Source: an uncultured Nioella sp.
GTDB lineage: Bacteria > Pseudomonadota > Alphaproteobacteria > Rhodobacterales > Rhodobacteraceae
DNA length: 64,000 nucleotides
NCBI GenBank assembly: GCA_947498125.1
Contig: CANMJH010000002.1
Location: 62,001 to 126,000 of the forward strand
Direction: 5' to 3'
Position numbers and translations under genes: made by a program. This document shows, one piece after another, positions 56,362 through 64,000 of the stretch; within the stretch, counting starts at the first letter, position 1; every line of letters begins with the position of its first letter. Under the pieces are notes generated by a model that was not told where the DNA came from, ran no database searches, and saw only the letters and a list, made by a program, of their open reading frames with translations.

Positions 56362-56964
56362 TTAGACCCCTTCTTTCAGTGATAAGTTATCGGAAGTGAC
56401 GACCTCGGGCGCTGCGTCAAAATCATAACGATCATCCCGCAGTGCGTTCAGCAAGTCAGTGTATCCTGCGACATGCGGCGCGAGTGCCCCCTCAGTCGGG
56501 GCTTTCAGCGAAGAATATAGCGCATATGGCGCGGCGTAGCGCATTTTGCACAGGCGGGCTGTTTGCTCCATCGGGGTCAGGAAGGTGCGCAGAGGAAAGT
56601 TCTGATAGCCATCGGCGCGGTAGGCATCTTCGGGCCCCGCCGCTGTGATGGCCTGCATTAACACCTTGCCAGCAAGCTTGTCGCCGCCATCGCCATAAGC
56701 AAACCCGCTTTGCAATGTCAGATCGATCCAATCCTTGATCAGGCCGGGCGTCGAATACCAGAAAAGCGGGTGTTGGAAGAGGATAACATCATGAGAAACG
56801 AGACGCTCTTGCTCCACATCTACGCGAATATTATGGCGCGGGTATTCAGCGTAGAGATCTACGATTGTGATCCCCTCAACCGCATTGGCCGCGCGAAACA
56901 TCTCTTTATTGACGTGGCTGTGCCGGTGTCCCGGATGTGCGTAGTAAAGAAGAACGCGTGCCAT
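56362..56964 (-). CDS. Kef-ancillary NAD(P)H oxidoreductase (KefF/KefG-like)
   Basis: A 200-residue flavodoxin-fold quinone oxidoreductase. Features are the N-terminal LLYYAHPGHRHSHVNKEM, LFQHPLFWYSTPGLIKDW and FAYGDGGDKLAGKVLMQAITAAG. KefF and KefG proteins of this family bind the antiporter and modulate its gating. The gene lies directly upstream of the antiporter (3-base gap), so they are surely co-expressed. Whether it has quinone reductase activity itself cannot be told. Confidence 0.9.
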   Translation of the reverse strand: MARVLLYYAHPGHRHSHVNKEMFRAANAVEGITIVDLYAEYPRHNIRVDVEQERLVSHDVILFQHPLFWYSTPGLIKDWIDLTLQSGFAYGDGGDKLAGKVLMQAITAAGPEDAYRADGYQNFPLRTFLTPMEQTARLCKMRYAAPYALYSSLKAPTEGALAPHVAGYTDLLNALRDDRYDFDAAPEVVTSDNLSLKEGV

Positions 56965-57075
56965 GTTCCCTCCTGCGGATTGACCCTTCCCGCAGTTAAT
57001 CAGAGCGTTCGGGTGAATGCGACGTAAAAAGCTGCTATGGGTATCGTGGTGGCCCTAGGAAAAAAGGACTGACGC

Positions 57076-58764
57076 ATGAAAAACGCCCTTGGAAAATTGG
57101 CCGTTATTGCTGCATTCTTTCCGGCCGCTCTTGCCGCAGAAGAAGTGGTGACATTCAGCTTGCCCGCACCCCTTTCTGCTTTTTCAGGTGGTCCAGGTGT
57201 CTATTTCCACCTGCCGCTCGCCTTTCCGGTACCGTTTCGTGCAGACGTTGCCCCTGACATGGTCGTTGGTTCAAACACAACACCCAACCCGGCCTACGAA
57301 ACGGCCGTCGCGGCGCAACAAGCGGCCCTTGCCACACATCAGGCGGCGATCCGGGCCTATAATCAAAACCGCGCGGCGCGCCAAGCGGCCCAGCATATTC
57401 TGAACACCGTCTACCCTGTACAACTAGCGGCCTATGAGGCCGACCTTGCCTCTTATAATCTTTGCCGTCGCCAAACTCTTATCAGTTGCGGCAGGCGCCC
57501 CTCGCGGCCATCCCGCCCGCGCATTCCAACTGCGCTTCCTTATCCAGAGCCGCCCGCGCCGCCGGACATTTCGCCAACGATTGATACCCGCCATGGGCCG
57601 ATTCTGGACTTTTTGGTGGAAGGCGAAACAACGCTTGAGCTGGACTTCAGGGCCTCACTTGGCACAATTGATCCTTCGCTAACCTACTCACTGGACGTTA
57701 CCGCACCCGAACCTGCGCCGCCCGGCACACCGCAAATCTTGGACGTTCTTTCGATCCTGAACGGAGGGGATATCGACGGAACCAGCCCCAGTTACCGCTT
57801 TACGATGGGCCAACGCCTTCGGATTGATCGCGGCGAAATCTCGGCGGGGTTTTGCGGCGCGCTCGCGGGGTGCGCCCAGACCGGGACGGCCGAGGCTGAG
57901 CCCGGCGAAGGTTATGTTGAGATCCTTGAAATCACCCCGCAGGGCACCCGGTTCTTCCAACACGCCCTGCCCGAGCGCTTTATCCGCGCGGGTTTGCCGG
58001 GGATTGAGTTGGTTGTCGAAGGCAGCATCGATCTGGATGCAGATGACACTGCCAATCCGTTTGGCATTTCGGTCAACGGCGTCTCAATCCCACCGAATTT
58101 TACCGTCGGAATTTCGACCGATGTCGCCGAAGGCATTTTGGAATACCCCGTTTTGGAACTTCCGGGCGCCTTAGAAGACGGCATAATCCAAGGCCGAGCG
58201 GAATCGGATTTCGTTACGCTAAATATCGACGTGGACGCCGCAACAACGCTGGTCGGCGGGTTGAGCATCGGCAATGATTTTGTATCTGCCGGGGCCGATC
58301 TTTGGGACATTTCCGCAGGCCCGCGTCTGCGCCCATATCAGGTGATGGAGATGACGCCAGACCTCACCCTTACTCTTGAATTTGACCGTCCCATCGATAC
58401 GCCATCACAAACGGGCGTCACACGTTGGGCAGGCGCCCCATCCGAAGTGCCGCCGATTACCGTCTACGAAAACACAACCGTCACGCCGACCTGGCAAGCG
58501 ACGGCGCAGCATAATTCAGTGATGGGCATTCTTTTTGTGGCCGAGATCGAGGTCGAGTTGGTCATCGCGGAAATCAACTACCTTGGCGCAACAACCGAGT
58601 TCGGCCCCTTTGCGCCCGAAATTCCGGTGGCGGCCAGCCAACCCGCTGAATGGCCAGTGATCGTCGACGCGTTCCAAATCTCGGACTTTCCGGCACATAC
58701 AGGCCCGTCCTTTGTGATGCGGGTTGAGCCAGCGACGGCGCCAACCGGTGTCATCTGGGAATAA
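57076..58764 (+). CDS. Large exported hypothetical protein
   Basis: A 562-residue protein that I do not recognise. A signal peptide (about 1-21, cut after LAA) precedes an Ala/Gln-rich helical stretch (about 70-125), a Cys/Arg-Pro segment (CRRQTLISCGRRPSRPSRPR, about 133-152) and then roughly 380 residues of beta-rich sequence with many Pro, Thr and acidic residues. A second Cys pair (GFCGALAGC) is near residue 260. AGGA lies 9 bases upstream. It is divergent from the Kef pair and could be a periplasmic or surface protein. Confidence 0.8.
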   Translation: MKNALGKLAVIAAFFPAALAAEEVVTFSLPAPLSAFSGGPGVYFHLPLAFPVPFRADVAPDMVVGSNTTPNPAYETAVAAQQAALATHQAAIRAYNQNRAARQAAQHILNTVYPVQLAAYEADLASYNLCRRQTLISCGRRPSRPSRPRIPTALPYPEPPAPPDISPTIDTRHGPILDFLVEGETTLELDFRASLGTIDPSLTYSLDVTAPEPAPPGTPQILDVLSILNGGDIDGTSPSYRFTMGQRLRIDRGEISAGFCGALAGCAQTGTAEAEPGEGYVEILEITPQGTRFFQHALPERFIRAGLPGIELVVEGSIDLDADDTANPFGISVNGVSIPPNFTVGISTDVAEGILEYPVLELPGALEDGIIQGRAESDFVTLNIDVDAATTLVGGLSIGNDFVSAGADLWDISAGPRLRPYQVMEMTPDLTLTLEFDRPIDTPSQTGVTRWAGAPSEVPPITVYENTTVTPTWQATAQHNSVMGILFVAEIEVELVIAEINYLGATTEFGPFAPEIPVAASQPAEWPVIVDAFQISDFPAHTGPSFVMRVEPATAPTGVIWE

Positions 58765-58776
58765 GCCAAATACGAA

Positions 58777-58805
58777 AAGGACCGCCCAATTTTTGAACGG
58801 TCCTT
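58777..58805 (-). terminator. Hairpin ending the minus-strand transcript downstream of the VUT gene
   Basis: AAGGACCG (58777-58784) pairs with CGGTCCTT (58798-58805), an 8-bp stem. Read on the minus strand it is followed by TTTTC, so it works better as a terminator in that direction than for the plus-strand gene ending at 58764. Confidence 0.5.
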
Positions 58806-58879
58806 CACGAGAATTTAAGGAGGCGGGGCCGGTTAGACCGTATGATCCGCCTGGGGTCTGTCTCTGACGTTAGGATTGC

Positions 58880-58936
58880 CTAACGGCTCTCTCCCCAAGC
58901 TGTCCCTGCACCATTCTCCAATACCTCTCTTGACAC
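58880..58936 (-). CDS. Possible 18-residue leader/small ORF behind a perfect Shine-Dalgarno
   Basis: A GTG start at 58936 follows AAAGGAGGTGATCC, 14 bases (58939-58952) fully complementary to the 16S rRNA 3' end, at 7-base spacing. The frame encodes MSREVLENGAGTAWGESR and stops at 58880 inside a perfect 7-bp hairpin (58868-58885). A terminator follows at 58777-58805. Such an extreme ribosome binding site suggests real translation, but the peptide is not recognised and may be a sensing leader or noise. No gene follows on this strand. Confidence 0.35.
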   Translation of the reverse strand: MSREVLENGAGTAWGESR

Positions 58937-58964
58937 TGGATCACCTCCTTTCAAATTGCTTCGG

Positions 58965-58973
58965 TTATCCACA
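58965..58973 (+). promoter_or_regulatory. Perfect DnaA-box sequence
   Basis: TTATCCACA, the consensus DnaA box, in the gap between the exported protein gene and the VUT gene. Only one copy is seen, so it may be a DnaA-regulated promoter or chance rather than an origin. Confidence 0.35.
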
Positions 58974-59006
58974 GGTTGCCATAGATTTTGTGTTTGTCAA
59001 AACTTT

Positions 59007-59642
59007 TTATGCAACTTCTGTGGTGAAACGCGTTGTGATGGCACGGAACGGCGCCAAAGCAATCAAAGCGAGTGACAGTTTGACCAACCAATCAGCGATT
59101 GCCAAAGACACCCATAACGGTGCCTCGGGGCCAACGCCGAGGATCGGCAAAATGCCCCCAGCCCAAGACACGTCATTGGCCGGCTCAATAAGGGTCAGGC
59201 TGGCCGAAAACGCGATGGTGAAAAAGATGGCAGTATCGACCGAAGATCCCACGAGTGTCGAAGCAAGTGGCGCACGCCACCATGTGCCAGCGCGCAATCG
59301 GTTGAAGATCGCGACGTCCAACAATTGCGCCGTCAAGAAAGCAACGCCCGAGCCCAAGGCAATACGAAGCGTCACGGCGGGATAGGTGAACCCGTCGCCC
59401 TGAAGCATGACTTGCGTGCCAATCAGCGAGCAGATGACGCCCACGATGAACCCAGCAAACACGACGCGGCGCGCAGCCTGAACGCCGTAAACGCGGTTCA
59501 TGACATCGGTCACAAGGAAGGCGATGGGGTATGTGAATGCGCCCCATGTCAGCCAATCCCCCAAAAGGAATTGAACAAGGATATTTGAGGCGACAACAAC
59601 GGCCGCCATGGCAAGAATGCCCGGAATGTAAGTGCGGTTCAT
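59007..59642 (-). CDS. Queuosine-precursor (VUT/YhhQ) transporter
   Basis: An inner-membrane carrier for preQ0/preQ1 in the VUT (DUF165) family. The 211-residue product has six hydrophobic segments and the family stretches AFTYPIAFLVTDVMNRVYG, VAFLTAQLLDVAIFNRLR and TLVGSSVDTAIFFTIAF. The start at 59642 is used since it gives the family N-terminus; the longer frame has no support. No preQ1 riboswitch pattern is visible in the 223 bases upstream, and no queuosine biosynthesis genes are nearby. Confidence 0.92.
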   Translation of the reverse strand: MNRTYIPGILAMAAVVVASNILVQFLLGDWLTWGAFTYPIAFLVTDVMNRVYGVQAARRVVFAGFIVGVICSLIGTQVMLQGDGFTYPAVTLRIALGSGVAFLTAQLLDVAIFNRLRAGTWWRAPLASTLVGSSVDTAIFFTIAFSASLTLIEPANDVSWAGGILPILGVGPEAPLWVSLAIADWLVKLSLALIALAPFRAITTRFTTEVA

Positions 59643-59865
59643 TTTTTGATCCGTTTTGGCAAGGTAGCGGAGACTTGGCCCGTCAGCATTCGCTGCGGGA
59701 ACGCCGCGCTTTAGGCGATCTTTGCAGGGGATGGCAAGCACAATCTACAATCCCCTACCCCTCCCAATCAGGCAATCACCCGTTTTGCGCGCCGACCGAC
59801 ACGTCAGCCCTCGCGCGAAACCGATGAATTCAACCCTCGAAAGACAGGTGGGCTGCTCTGGTTCT

Positions 59866-61050
59866 TTATTTCAGAGTGTTGGCTATGGCCTTTGCAACAA
59901 TCGGGATGCTTGTGGGTGTTAGGCCCGCAACATTCATCCGGCTATCTTCAATGAGATAAACGCCGTGGCGCTCACGCATCGCCACCATCTCTTCAACACT
60001 GCCGCCCAAGAGCGAGAACATGCCCTGATGCTCTGCCAAAAAGCTGAAACGATCCGATCCGGTTTCACGGCGCAAAGCCTCGGCCAGATCAATCCGGCTT
60101 TGTTGCATTCCTTCGCGCATTTCCCGCAGTTCGTCGCGCCACATGTCGGACAATGCAGCGTCACCAAGGATGACCTGAACTGCGCGCGCGCCATGATCAG
60201 GCGGAAACGAAAAATTCTGACGGTTCAGCCAGCCCAACATTTTTCCGGCTGTTTCCGCATCCGAAGGCGTTTCCGCCTTCGCCATGACGATCCCCACCCG
60301 GTCGCGGTAAAGCCCAAAATTCTTTGAGCAACTGGCCGCGATGAGCATTTCAGGCACTTCGGCTGCCAAAAGGCGAAGGCCAGCGGTGTCTTCCTCCAAC
60401 CCTGCGCCAAATCCTAGATAGGCAGCATCCACAAAAGGAATGGCGCCAGTTTTTTCGCAAATCTGTGCGAGTTGCCGCCAATCATCCAGCTTCAGATCAA
60501 CGCCCGTTGGGTTATGGCAACATCCATGAACCAAAATCAGGTCGCCCGGTTTGGCATTGGAGAGATCGTCCCACATCCCGTCCCGGTCCAGCCCACCGGT
60601 TGTGCGGTCGTAGTACCGATAGGGACGTAGGTTAAGGCCGACATAAGAGATGAGCCCAGCATGATTTGGCCAGCTTGGATCACTGACAAACACGGCCGCA
60701 TCAGGGTTCGCGTTTTTCGTCATTTCCAAGACTTGCCGCACGGCCCCTGTGCCGCCGGGTGTCGCCGCTGCGCCGACCAGATTGGCAGGCACAGCATCGC
60801 CCAAAACCAAATCGCGCATTGCACCCAGAAATTCCGGATCGCCAGCAAAACCGACATAGCCCTTCGTGTCTTGGCTATCTAAAATAAGCGCCTCAGCAGC
60901 CTTTACCGCTTTCATCACCGGCGTGCGACCGTCTGGGGTTTTGTAGACGCCTACCCCCAAATCCACTTTTTCGGGCCGCGTATCGGATCGGAATGCCTGC
61001 ATGATTCCGATAATTTTATCCGCTGCGGGAGCTTTCATGGATGAAAACAT
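59866..61050 (-). CDS. Class I aromatic/aspartate aminotransferase
   Basis: PLP-dependent transaminase of 394 residues. The PLP Lys is in SCSKNFGLYRDRVG, with the upstream HGCCHNPTGVDL and FVDAAYLGFG motifs and the C-terminal MNVAGLTP. The Ala-to-CCHNPTG pattern and length fit the AspC/TyrB subgroup (also called TatA), using aspartate or aromatic amino acids with 2-oxoglutarate; which one cannot be said. AGGAG is 5 bases upstream. It is the last gene in the dapA-smpB-sseA-GNAT run. Confidence 0.93.
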   Translation of the reverse strand: MFSSMKAPAADKIIGIMQAFRSDTRPEKVDLGVGVYKTPDGRTPVMKAVKAAEALILDSQDTKGYVGFAGDPEFLGAMRDLVLGDAVPANLVGAAATPGGTGAVRQVLEMTKNANPDAAVFVSDPSWPNHAGLISYVGLNLRPYRYYDRTTGGLDRDGMWDDLSNAKPGDLILVHGCCHNPTGVDLKLDDWRQLAQICEKTGAIPFVDAAYLGFGAGLEEDTAGLRLLAAEVPEMLIAASCSKNFGLYRDRVGIVMAKAETPSDAETAGKMLGWLNRQNFSFPPDHGARAVQVILGDAALSDMWRDELREMREGMQQSRIDLAEALRRETGSDRFSFLAEHQGMFSLLGGSVEEMVAMRERHGVYLIEDSRMNVAGLTPTSIPIVAKAIANTLK

Positions 61051-61067
61051 GTTTTTCTCCTGGTCAC

Positions 61068-61625
61068 TTAAGGAAAGTTTGAGGGGTCGCGAGGCCGAAC
61101 CAATACACGGCTTTTTTCTTCGCGCCTGAAGGCCCGAAAGCCTGCTGTCTTATAAAGGCCAACTGCGCGCGGGTGATCCAAGGAGCAAGTGTTCACTGTC
61201 ACGCGGGTCACGCCGTTGCCGTTCCACGCTTTTTGGATCGCGGTCAAAAGAAGCGCGCGTCCCAGCCCGCCTCCTATAGCCTCGGGCACCAACCCAAAAT
61301 AGGCCAGATCACAGGTGCCACCCTCGCGGAAATCGAGTTGGAAAAAACCCTGCGGCCAGCCTTTTGCGTAGGCCACCCACGTTTCAACGCGTGGATCTGT
61401 TAGATAGGCCGTTAAATCGGCGGGATCAGCCGAATGCCAATCCACCCATTCATAATCACGCCCAACCGCATCATAGAGCGACAAGAACACCCAATTGGGC
61501 GGCGAATGGGCTTGCTCAAGACGTGTGCCTTTAGGGAGTTCCGTGGACGTTAAATTGGCCTGCTCCGTCATCTCAAGATAAGTGACGGCGTAGTCCAGGG
61601 TGGTCCCTGCCGGGATCACGCTCAT
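61068..61625 (-). CDS. GNAT-family N-acetyltransferase
   Basis: A 185-residue acetyltransferase-like protein. The acetyl-CoA pocket is seen in LAYFGLVPEAIGGGLGRALLLTAIQKAW (about residues 110-140), followed by the C-terminal LDHPRAVGLYKTAGFRAFRRE. The substrate is unknown. The start at 61625 overlaps the sseA stop (ATGA), and the aminotransferase follows 17 bases later, so it is part of the same unit. Confidence 0.87.
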   Translation of the reverse strand: MSVIPAGTTLDYAVTYLEMTEQANLTSTELPKGTRLEQAHSPPNWVFLSLYDAVGRDYEWVDWHSADPADLTAYLTDPRVETWVAYAKGWPQGFFQLDFREGGTCDLAYFGLVPEAIGGGLGRALLLTAIQKAWNGNGVTRVTVNTCSLDHPRAVGLYKTAGFRAFRREEKSRVLVRPRDPSNFP

Positions 61626-62473
61626 CCCGTTTCGACTTTCAGCTGATCGAACTGGCCCCACTCCGCCCAAGAGCCATCATAAAGCGACCAGTCGCGATGT
61701 CCTAGAATTTCAAGCCCCAAAGAGAGGATCGCCGCAGTGATGCCCGAGCCGCACGTCGTAATCACGCGTCGGTCTAGATCTACGCCCGCATCGGTAAAAG
61801 CCGCAGCCAGCGCATCGCCGCGCTTCATGGTGCTGTCTTGGTTCAAAAGTGAGGAATAGGGCACATTTACCGATCCTGGAATGTGACCCGCCCTAAGGCC
61901 GGGCCGCGCCTCAGGCTCTTCACCCTTAAATCGCGACGGGCCGCGCGCATCAATGATCTGCCAATCGCGCAGCTTCGACGCTGCGGCCACTTGCGTCACG
62001 TCCCGGACCAGATGGTTCTGACGCTGTGCTGTCATGTGGCGATCTTTGACCACAGGCGGCATATCTTCGATCTCACGCCCTTCGGCCTGCCATTTCACAA
62101 AGCCGCCATCCAATACGGCAATATCTGTTTTGCCCATGAGGCGGAACAACCACCAAACCCGCGCCGCCGAAAAAAGCCCGGCCCCGTCATAGACAACAAC
62201 CTGATGACCGTCGCCAACGCCCATCGTGCGCAAGCGGCTCATGAATTTTTCAACTGGCGGGGCCATATGCGCCAAGCTGCTGACCCCGTCTGAGATATCG
62301 TCAATGTCAAAGAACCGAGCACCGGGAATGTGGCCATCTTCATATTCCGCACGCGCATCGCGACCGGACGCTGGCAGATACCAAGAGGCATCAATCACAC
62401 GCAGGTCAGGGTCATTCAAATGCGCAGCAAGCCAATCCGTACTGACAAGTGTTTTGGGATCATCTGTCGACAT
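61622..62473 (-). CDS. sseA: 3-mercaptopyruvate sulfurtransferase
   Basis: Transfers sulfur from 3-mercaptopyruvate to acceptors in cysteine catabolism. The 283-residue protein has two rhodanese domains; the second holds catalytic Cys241 in CGSGITA, the loop that separates mercaptopyruvate enzymes from thiosulfate sulfurtransferases (CRxGx). The N-terminal DASWYLPASGRDARAEYEDGHIPGARFFDIDDI is also typical. The gene starts 33 bases after the smpB stop and overlaps the GNAT gene. Downstream of it lies an aminotransferase that could supply 3-mercaptopyruvate from cysteine. Confidence 0.94.
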   Translation of the reverse strand: MSTDDPKTLVSTDWLAAHLNDPDLRVIDASWYLPASGRDARAEYEDGHIPGARFFDIDDISDGVSSLAHMAPPVEKFMSRLRTMGVGDGHQVVVYDGAGLFSAARVWWLFRLMGKTDIAVLDGGFVKWQAEGREIEDMPPVVKDRHMTAQRQNHLVRDVTQVAAASKLRDWQIIDARGPSRFKGEEPEARPGLRAGHIPGSVNVPYSSLLNQDSTMKRGDALAAAFTDAGVDLDRRVITTCGSGITAAILSLGLEILGHRDWSLYDGSWAEWGQFDQLKVETG

Positions 62474-62506
62474 TCGTTCTCTCCATCTCGCGCAGCACCC
62501 TACGCC

Positions 62507-62986
62507 TTAATCCCTGTGCCGCAACAGCCGGGATTTTTGGCGCTGCCAATCGCGCTTAGCTTCGGTTGCGCGTTTATCTTGCGTCTTTTTACCCTTGGCG
62601 ATGCCGACTTTCATTTTCACCAGCCCCTTATGGTTGAAATACATCACCAAAGGGACCACCGTCATGCCTTGTCGCTGCGTAGCATTCCACAGTTTTGACA
62701 ATTCTTTCTTAGAGACCAGCAATTTGCGACGGCGCTTTTCTTCATGCTTAAAGGTCTTCGCTTGTAGGTAGGGCGCGATATATGAATTGACCAGCCAAAG
62801 CTCGCCTTCTTCGACCGCTGCATAACTTTCAGCGATGTTCGCTCCGCCCTGCCGCAAGCTTTTGACTTCAGACCCCGTCAAAATGATCCCGCATTCAAGA
62901 TCATCCTCGATTGCATAATCATAACGAGCCCGCCGGTTTTCGGCGATGACCTTATAATTGGGATCTGATTTCGTTTGCTGTGCCAT
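62507..62986 (-). CDS. smpB: SsrA-binding protein SmpB
   Basis: SmpB brings tmRNA to stalled ribosomes. The 159-residue product shows [32 protein letters not shown] near the N-terminus, [25 protein letters not shown] and the basic C-terminal tail ([23 protein letters not shown]). The start at 62986 gives the family length; upstream in-frame codons have no support. It follows dapA by 106 bases, the usual dapA-smpB order in many proteobacteria. tmRNA itself is not in the window. Confidence 0.97.
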   Translation of the reverse strand: MAQQTKSDPNYKVIAENRRARYDYAIEDDLECGIILTGSEVKSLRQGGANIAESYAAVEEGELWLVNSYIAPYLQAKTFKHEEKRRRKLLVSKKELSKLWNATQRQGMTVVPLVMYFNHKGLVKMKVGIAKGKKTQDKRATEAKRDWQRQKSRLLRHRD

Positions 62987-63092
62987 GGTTCGCCGATATA
63001 GGCACAAGAACGCCGCCGCGCCACCCCCTGCCCGGCCAGATTTACTGGATAGAGCGGGTGAATGGAGGCGCGAGCGGCTTTTTCGACTTGGC

Positions 63093-63971
63093 TTAGTTCA
63101 GCAACCCGGCATACACCATCGCACCGCGGATCGCGTCTTTGGTGCCGTCGCTTAGCCCCACAAGCGGCAACCGCACGTCTTCGCTGCACCGGCCCAGCAA
63201 GTTGAGTGCGTATTTCGCACCCACAAGACCGGGCTCAAGGAAGATCGCGGTGTGCAACGGCATCAAGCGATCCTGAAGCTGAAGCGCTTTGGCATAATCG
63301 CCTTCCAGCGTTGCGGCTTGGAACTCGGCACACAGGCGCGGCGCGACATTGGCAGTCACAGAAATACAGCCGACACCGCCATGGGCGTTAAACCCAAGGG
63401 CCGAACCATCCTCGCCCGAAAGCTGGATGAAGTCTGTGCCACATGTCTGACGTTGCAGCGTTACGCGGGTGATGTCGCCGGTCGCATCTTTGACGCCGAC
63501 GATTGACGGCAATTTCGCCAATTCGCCCATGGTCTCGGGTGTCATATCCACAACCGAACGGGCCGGAATGTTATAAATTACGATCGGCAGATCGCAGGCC
63601 GCAGCCGCCGCTTTGTAATGGGCCAGCAGCCCGTCCTGCGTCGGACGATTGTAATAGGGCGTCACGACCAGACCCGCCGAAGCGCCAACCGCTTTGGCAT
63701 GTTCCATAAACCGGATCGTCTCGACCGTGTTATTGGAACCCGCGCCCGCGATGACCGGCACGCGGCCAGCCGCAGCTTCGACCACCGCTTCGATCACATC
63801 TTCATGTTCTTCATGGGTCAGGGTCGGGCTTTCGCCAGTTGTCCCAACGGGCACCAATCCGGTGCTGCCCTCTTCGATCTGCCACTCAACCAGCTTCTTG
63901 AGCGTGTCAAAATCCACTGCGCCGTTTTCAAACGGCGTGACTAGTGCGGGCATAGAGCCTTTGAACATCAC
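63093..63971 (-). CDS. dapA: 4-Hydroxy-tetrahydrodipicolinate synthase DapA
   Basis: Condenses pyruvate with aspartate semialdehyde, the first committed step of lysine and diaminopimelate synthesis. The 292-residue TIM-barrel protein has the GTTGESPTL motif near residue 45, [18 protein letters not shown], and the Schiff-base Lys161 in [14 protein letters not shown] lies upstream of the ATG at 63971. It probably starts the unit dapA-smpB-sseA-GNAT-aminotransferase; its promoter lies at or beyond the right edge. Confidence 0.97.
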   Translation of the reverse strand: MMFKGSMPALVTPFENGAVDFDTLKKLVEWQIEEGSTGLVPVGTTGESPTLTHEEHEDVIEAVVEAAAGRVPVIAGAGSNNTVETIRFMEHAKAVGASAGLVVTPYYNRPTQDGLLAHYKAAAAACDLPIVIYNIPARSVVDMTPETMGELAKLPSIVGVKDATGDITRVTLQRQTCGTDFIQLSGEDGSALGFNAHGGVGCISVTANVAPRLCAEFQAATLEGDYAKALQLQDRLMPLHTAIFLEPGLVGAKYALNLLGRCSEDVRLPLVGLSDGTKDAIRGAMVYAGLLN

Positions 63972-64000
63972 ACGCTTCCTTTCGCATTTGGTTAAGCCGG

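Noticed and set aside
58936-58952. Fragment of a 16S rRNA gene
   Set aside because: Only 17 bases match, the sequences on both sides do not resemble rRNA, and an extended Shine-Dalgarno on the other strand explains the match equally well.
59643-59865. preQ1 riboswitch ahead of the queuosine-precursor transporter
   Set aside because: No pseudoknot-type preQ1 motif is visible in the 223-base gap on the transporter strand.

Overview
The window reads as a chromosomal segment of an alphaproteobacterium, most likely a Rhodobacterales (Roseobacter-group) species. The grounds are a flagellar cluster carrying the alphaproteobacterial regulators FlaF and FlbT and a DUF1217 gene, the order rpsT-dnaA-dnaN-recF-...-gyrB, a pair of dimethylglycine-dehydrogenase/GcvT fusion flavoproteins next to an MttB-family gene, and codon use near 60% GC (36/60 by hand count at 52921-52980). 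No rRNA, tRNA, CRISPR array, insertion sequence or prophage was found. Genes are tightly packed, with many ATGA or TGATG stop/start overlaps.

Layout. (1) 1-19180, flagellum: an unrecognised ORF at the left edge, then flhA-fliR-flhB-small coiled-coil ORF (+); the basal-body operon flgB-flgC-fliE-fliQ-flgF-flgG-flgA-flgH-fliL (-); fliI (+); flagellin-flaF-flbT-DUF1217 (-); FlgJ-like and FlgN-like ORFs (-); fliK-flgD (+). The hook gene flgE, flgK/flgL, flgI, fliF and the motor genes are not here and presumably lie to the left. (2) 19211-21990: a secreted caspase-fold protease and a secreted trypsin-like protease in one operon. They share an unassigned C-terminal domain with two cysteines exactly 44 residues apart in both; this is the most novel-looking system in the window. 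(3) 22071-28503: ubiE-ubiB-glycerate kinase, a small exported protein, mutM, enoyl-CoA hydratase and rpsT. (4) 28504-37180: a 638-bp structured non-coding stretch, then dnaA, dnaN, recF, an acetyltransferase, a LysE exporter, a small unknown gene and gyrB. (5) 37181-44706: a Y-shaped hairpin element, an operon of two DMGDH-like flavoproteins plus a non-pyrrolysine MttB-family protein, and a divergent LysR regulator with a 19-bp dyad between them. This probably degrades a methylated amine such as a betaine or dimethylglycine.

(6) 44716-53146: AbrB-type membrane protein, trhO, nicotinamidase pncA, a DUF4166 dehydrogenase, a HEAT-like protein, a THUMP rRNA methyltransferase, a small exported protein and pncB. 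PncA and PncB together complete nicotinamide-to-NaMN salvage. (7) 53190-53801: a visibly AT-rich gene (23/60 GC at 53341-53400) that looks acquired. (8) 53823-63971: arfB, a Kef-type antiporter with its flavodoxin-like partner, a large secreted protein, an intergenic region holding a perfect Shine-Dalgarno/anti-SD sequence and a possible 18-codon ORF, a queuosine-precursor transporter, and the run dapA-smpB-sseA-GNAT-aminotransferase. SmpB and ArfB are two separate ribosome-rescue factors within about 10 kb.

Start sites were moved downstream of the longest reading frame wherever a good ribosome binding site, a conserved N-terminus or a neighbouring gene argued for it. All functions are inferred by reading motifs and family resemblance; no database search was run.
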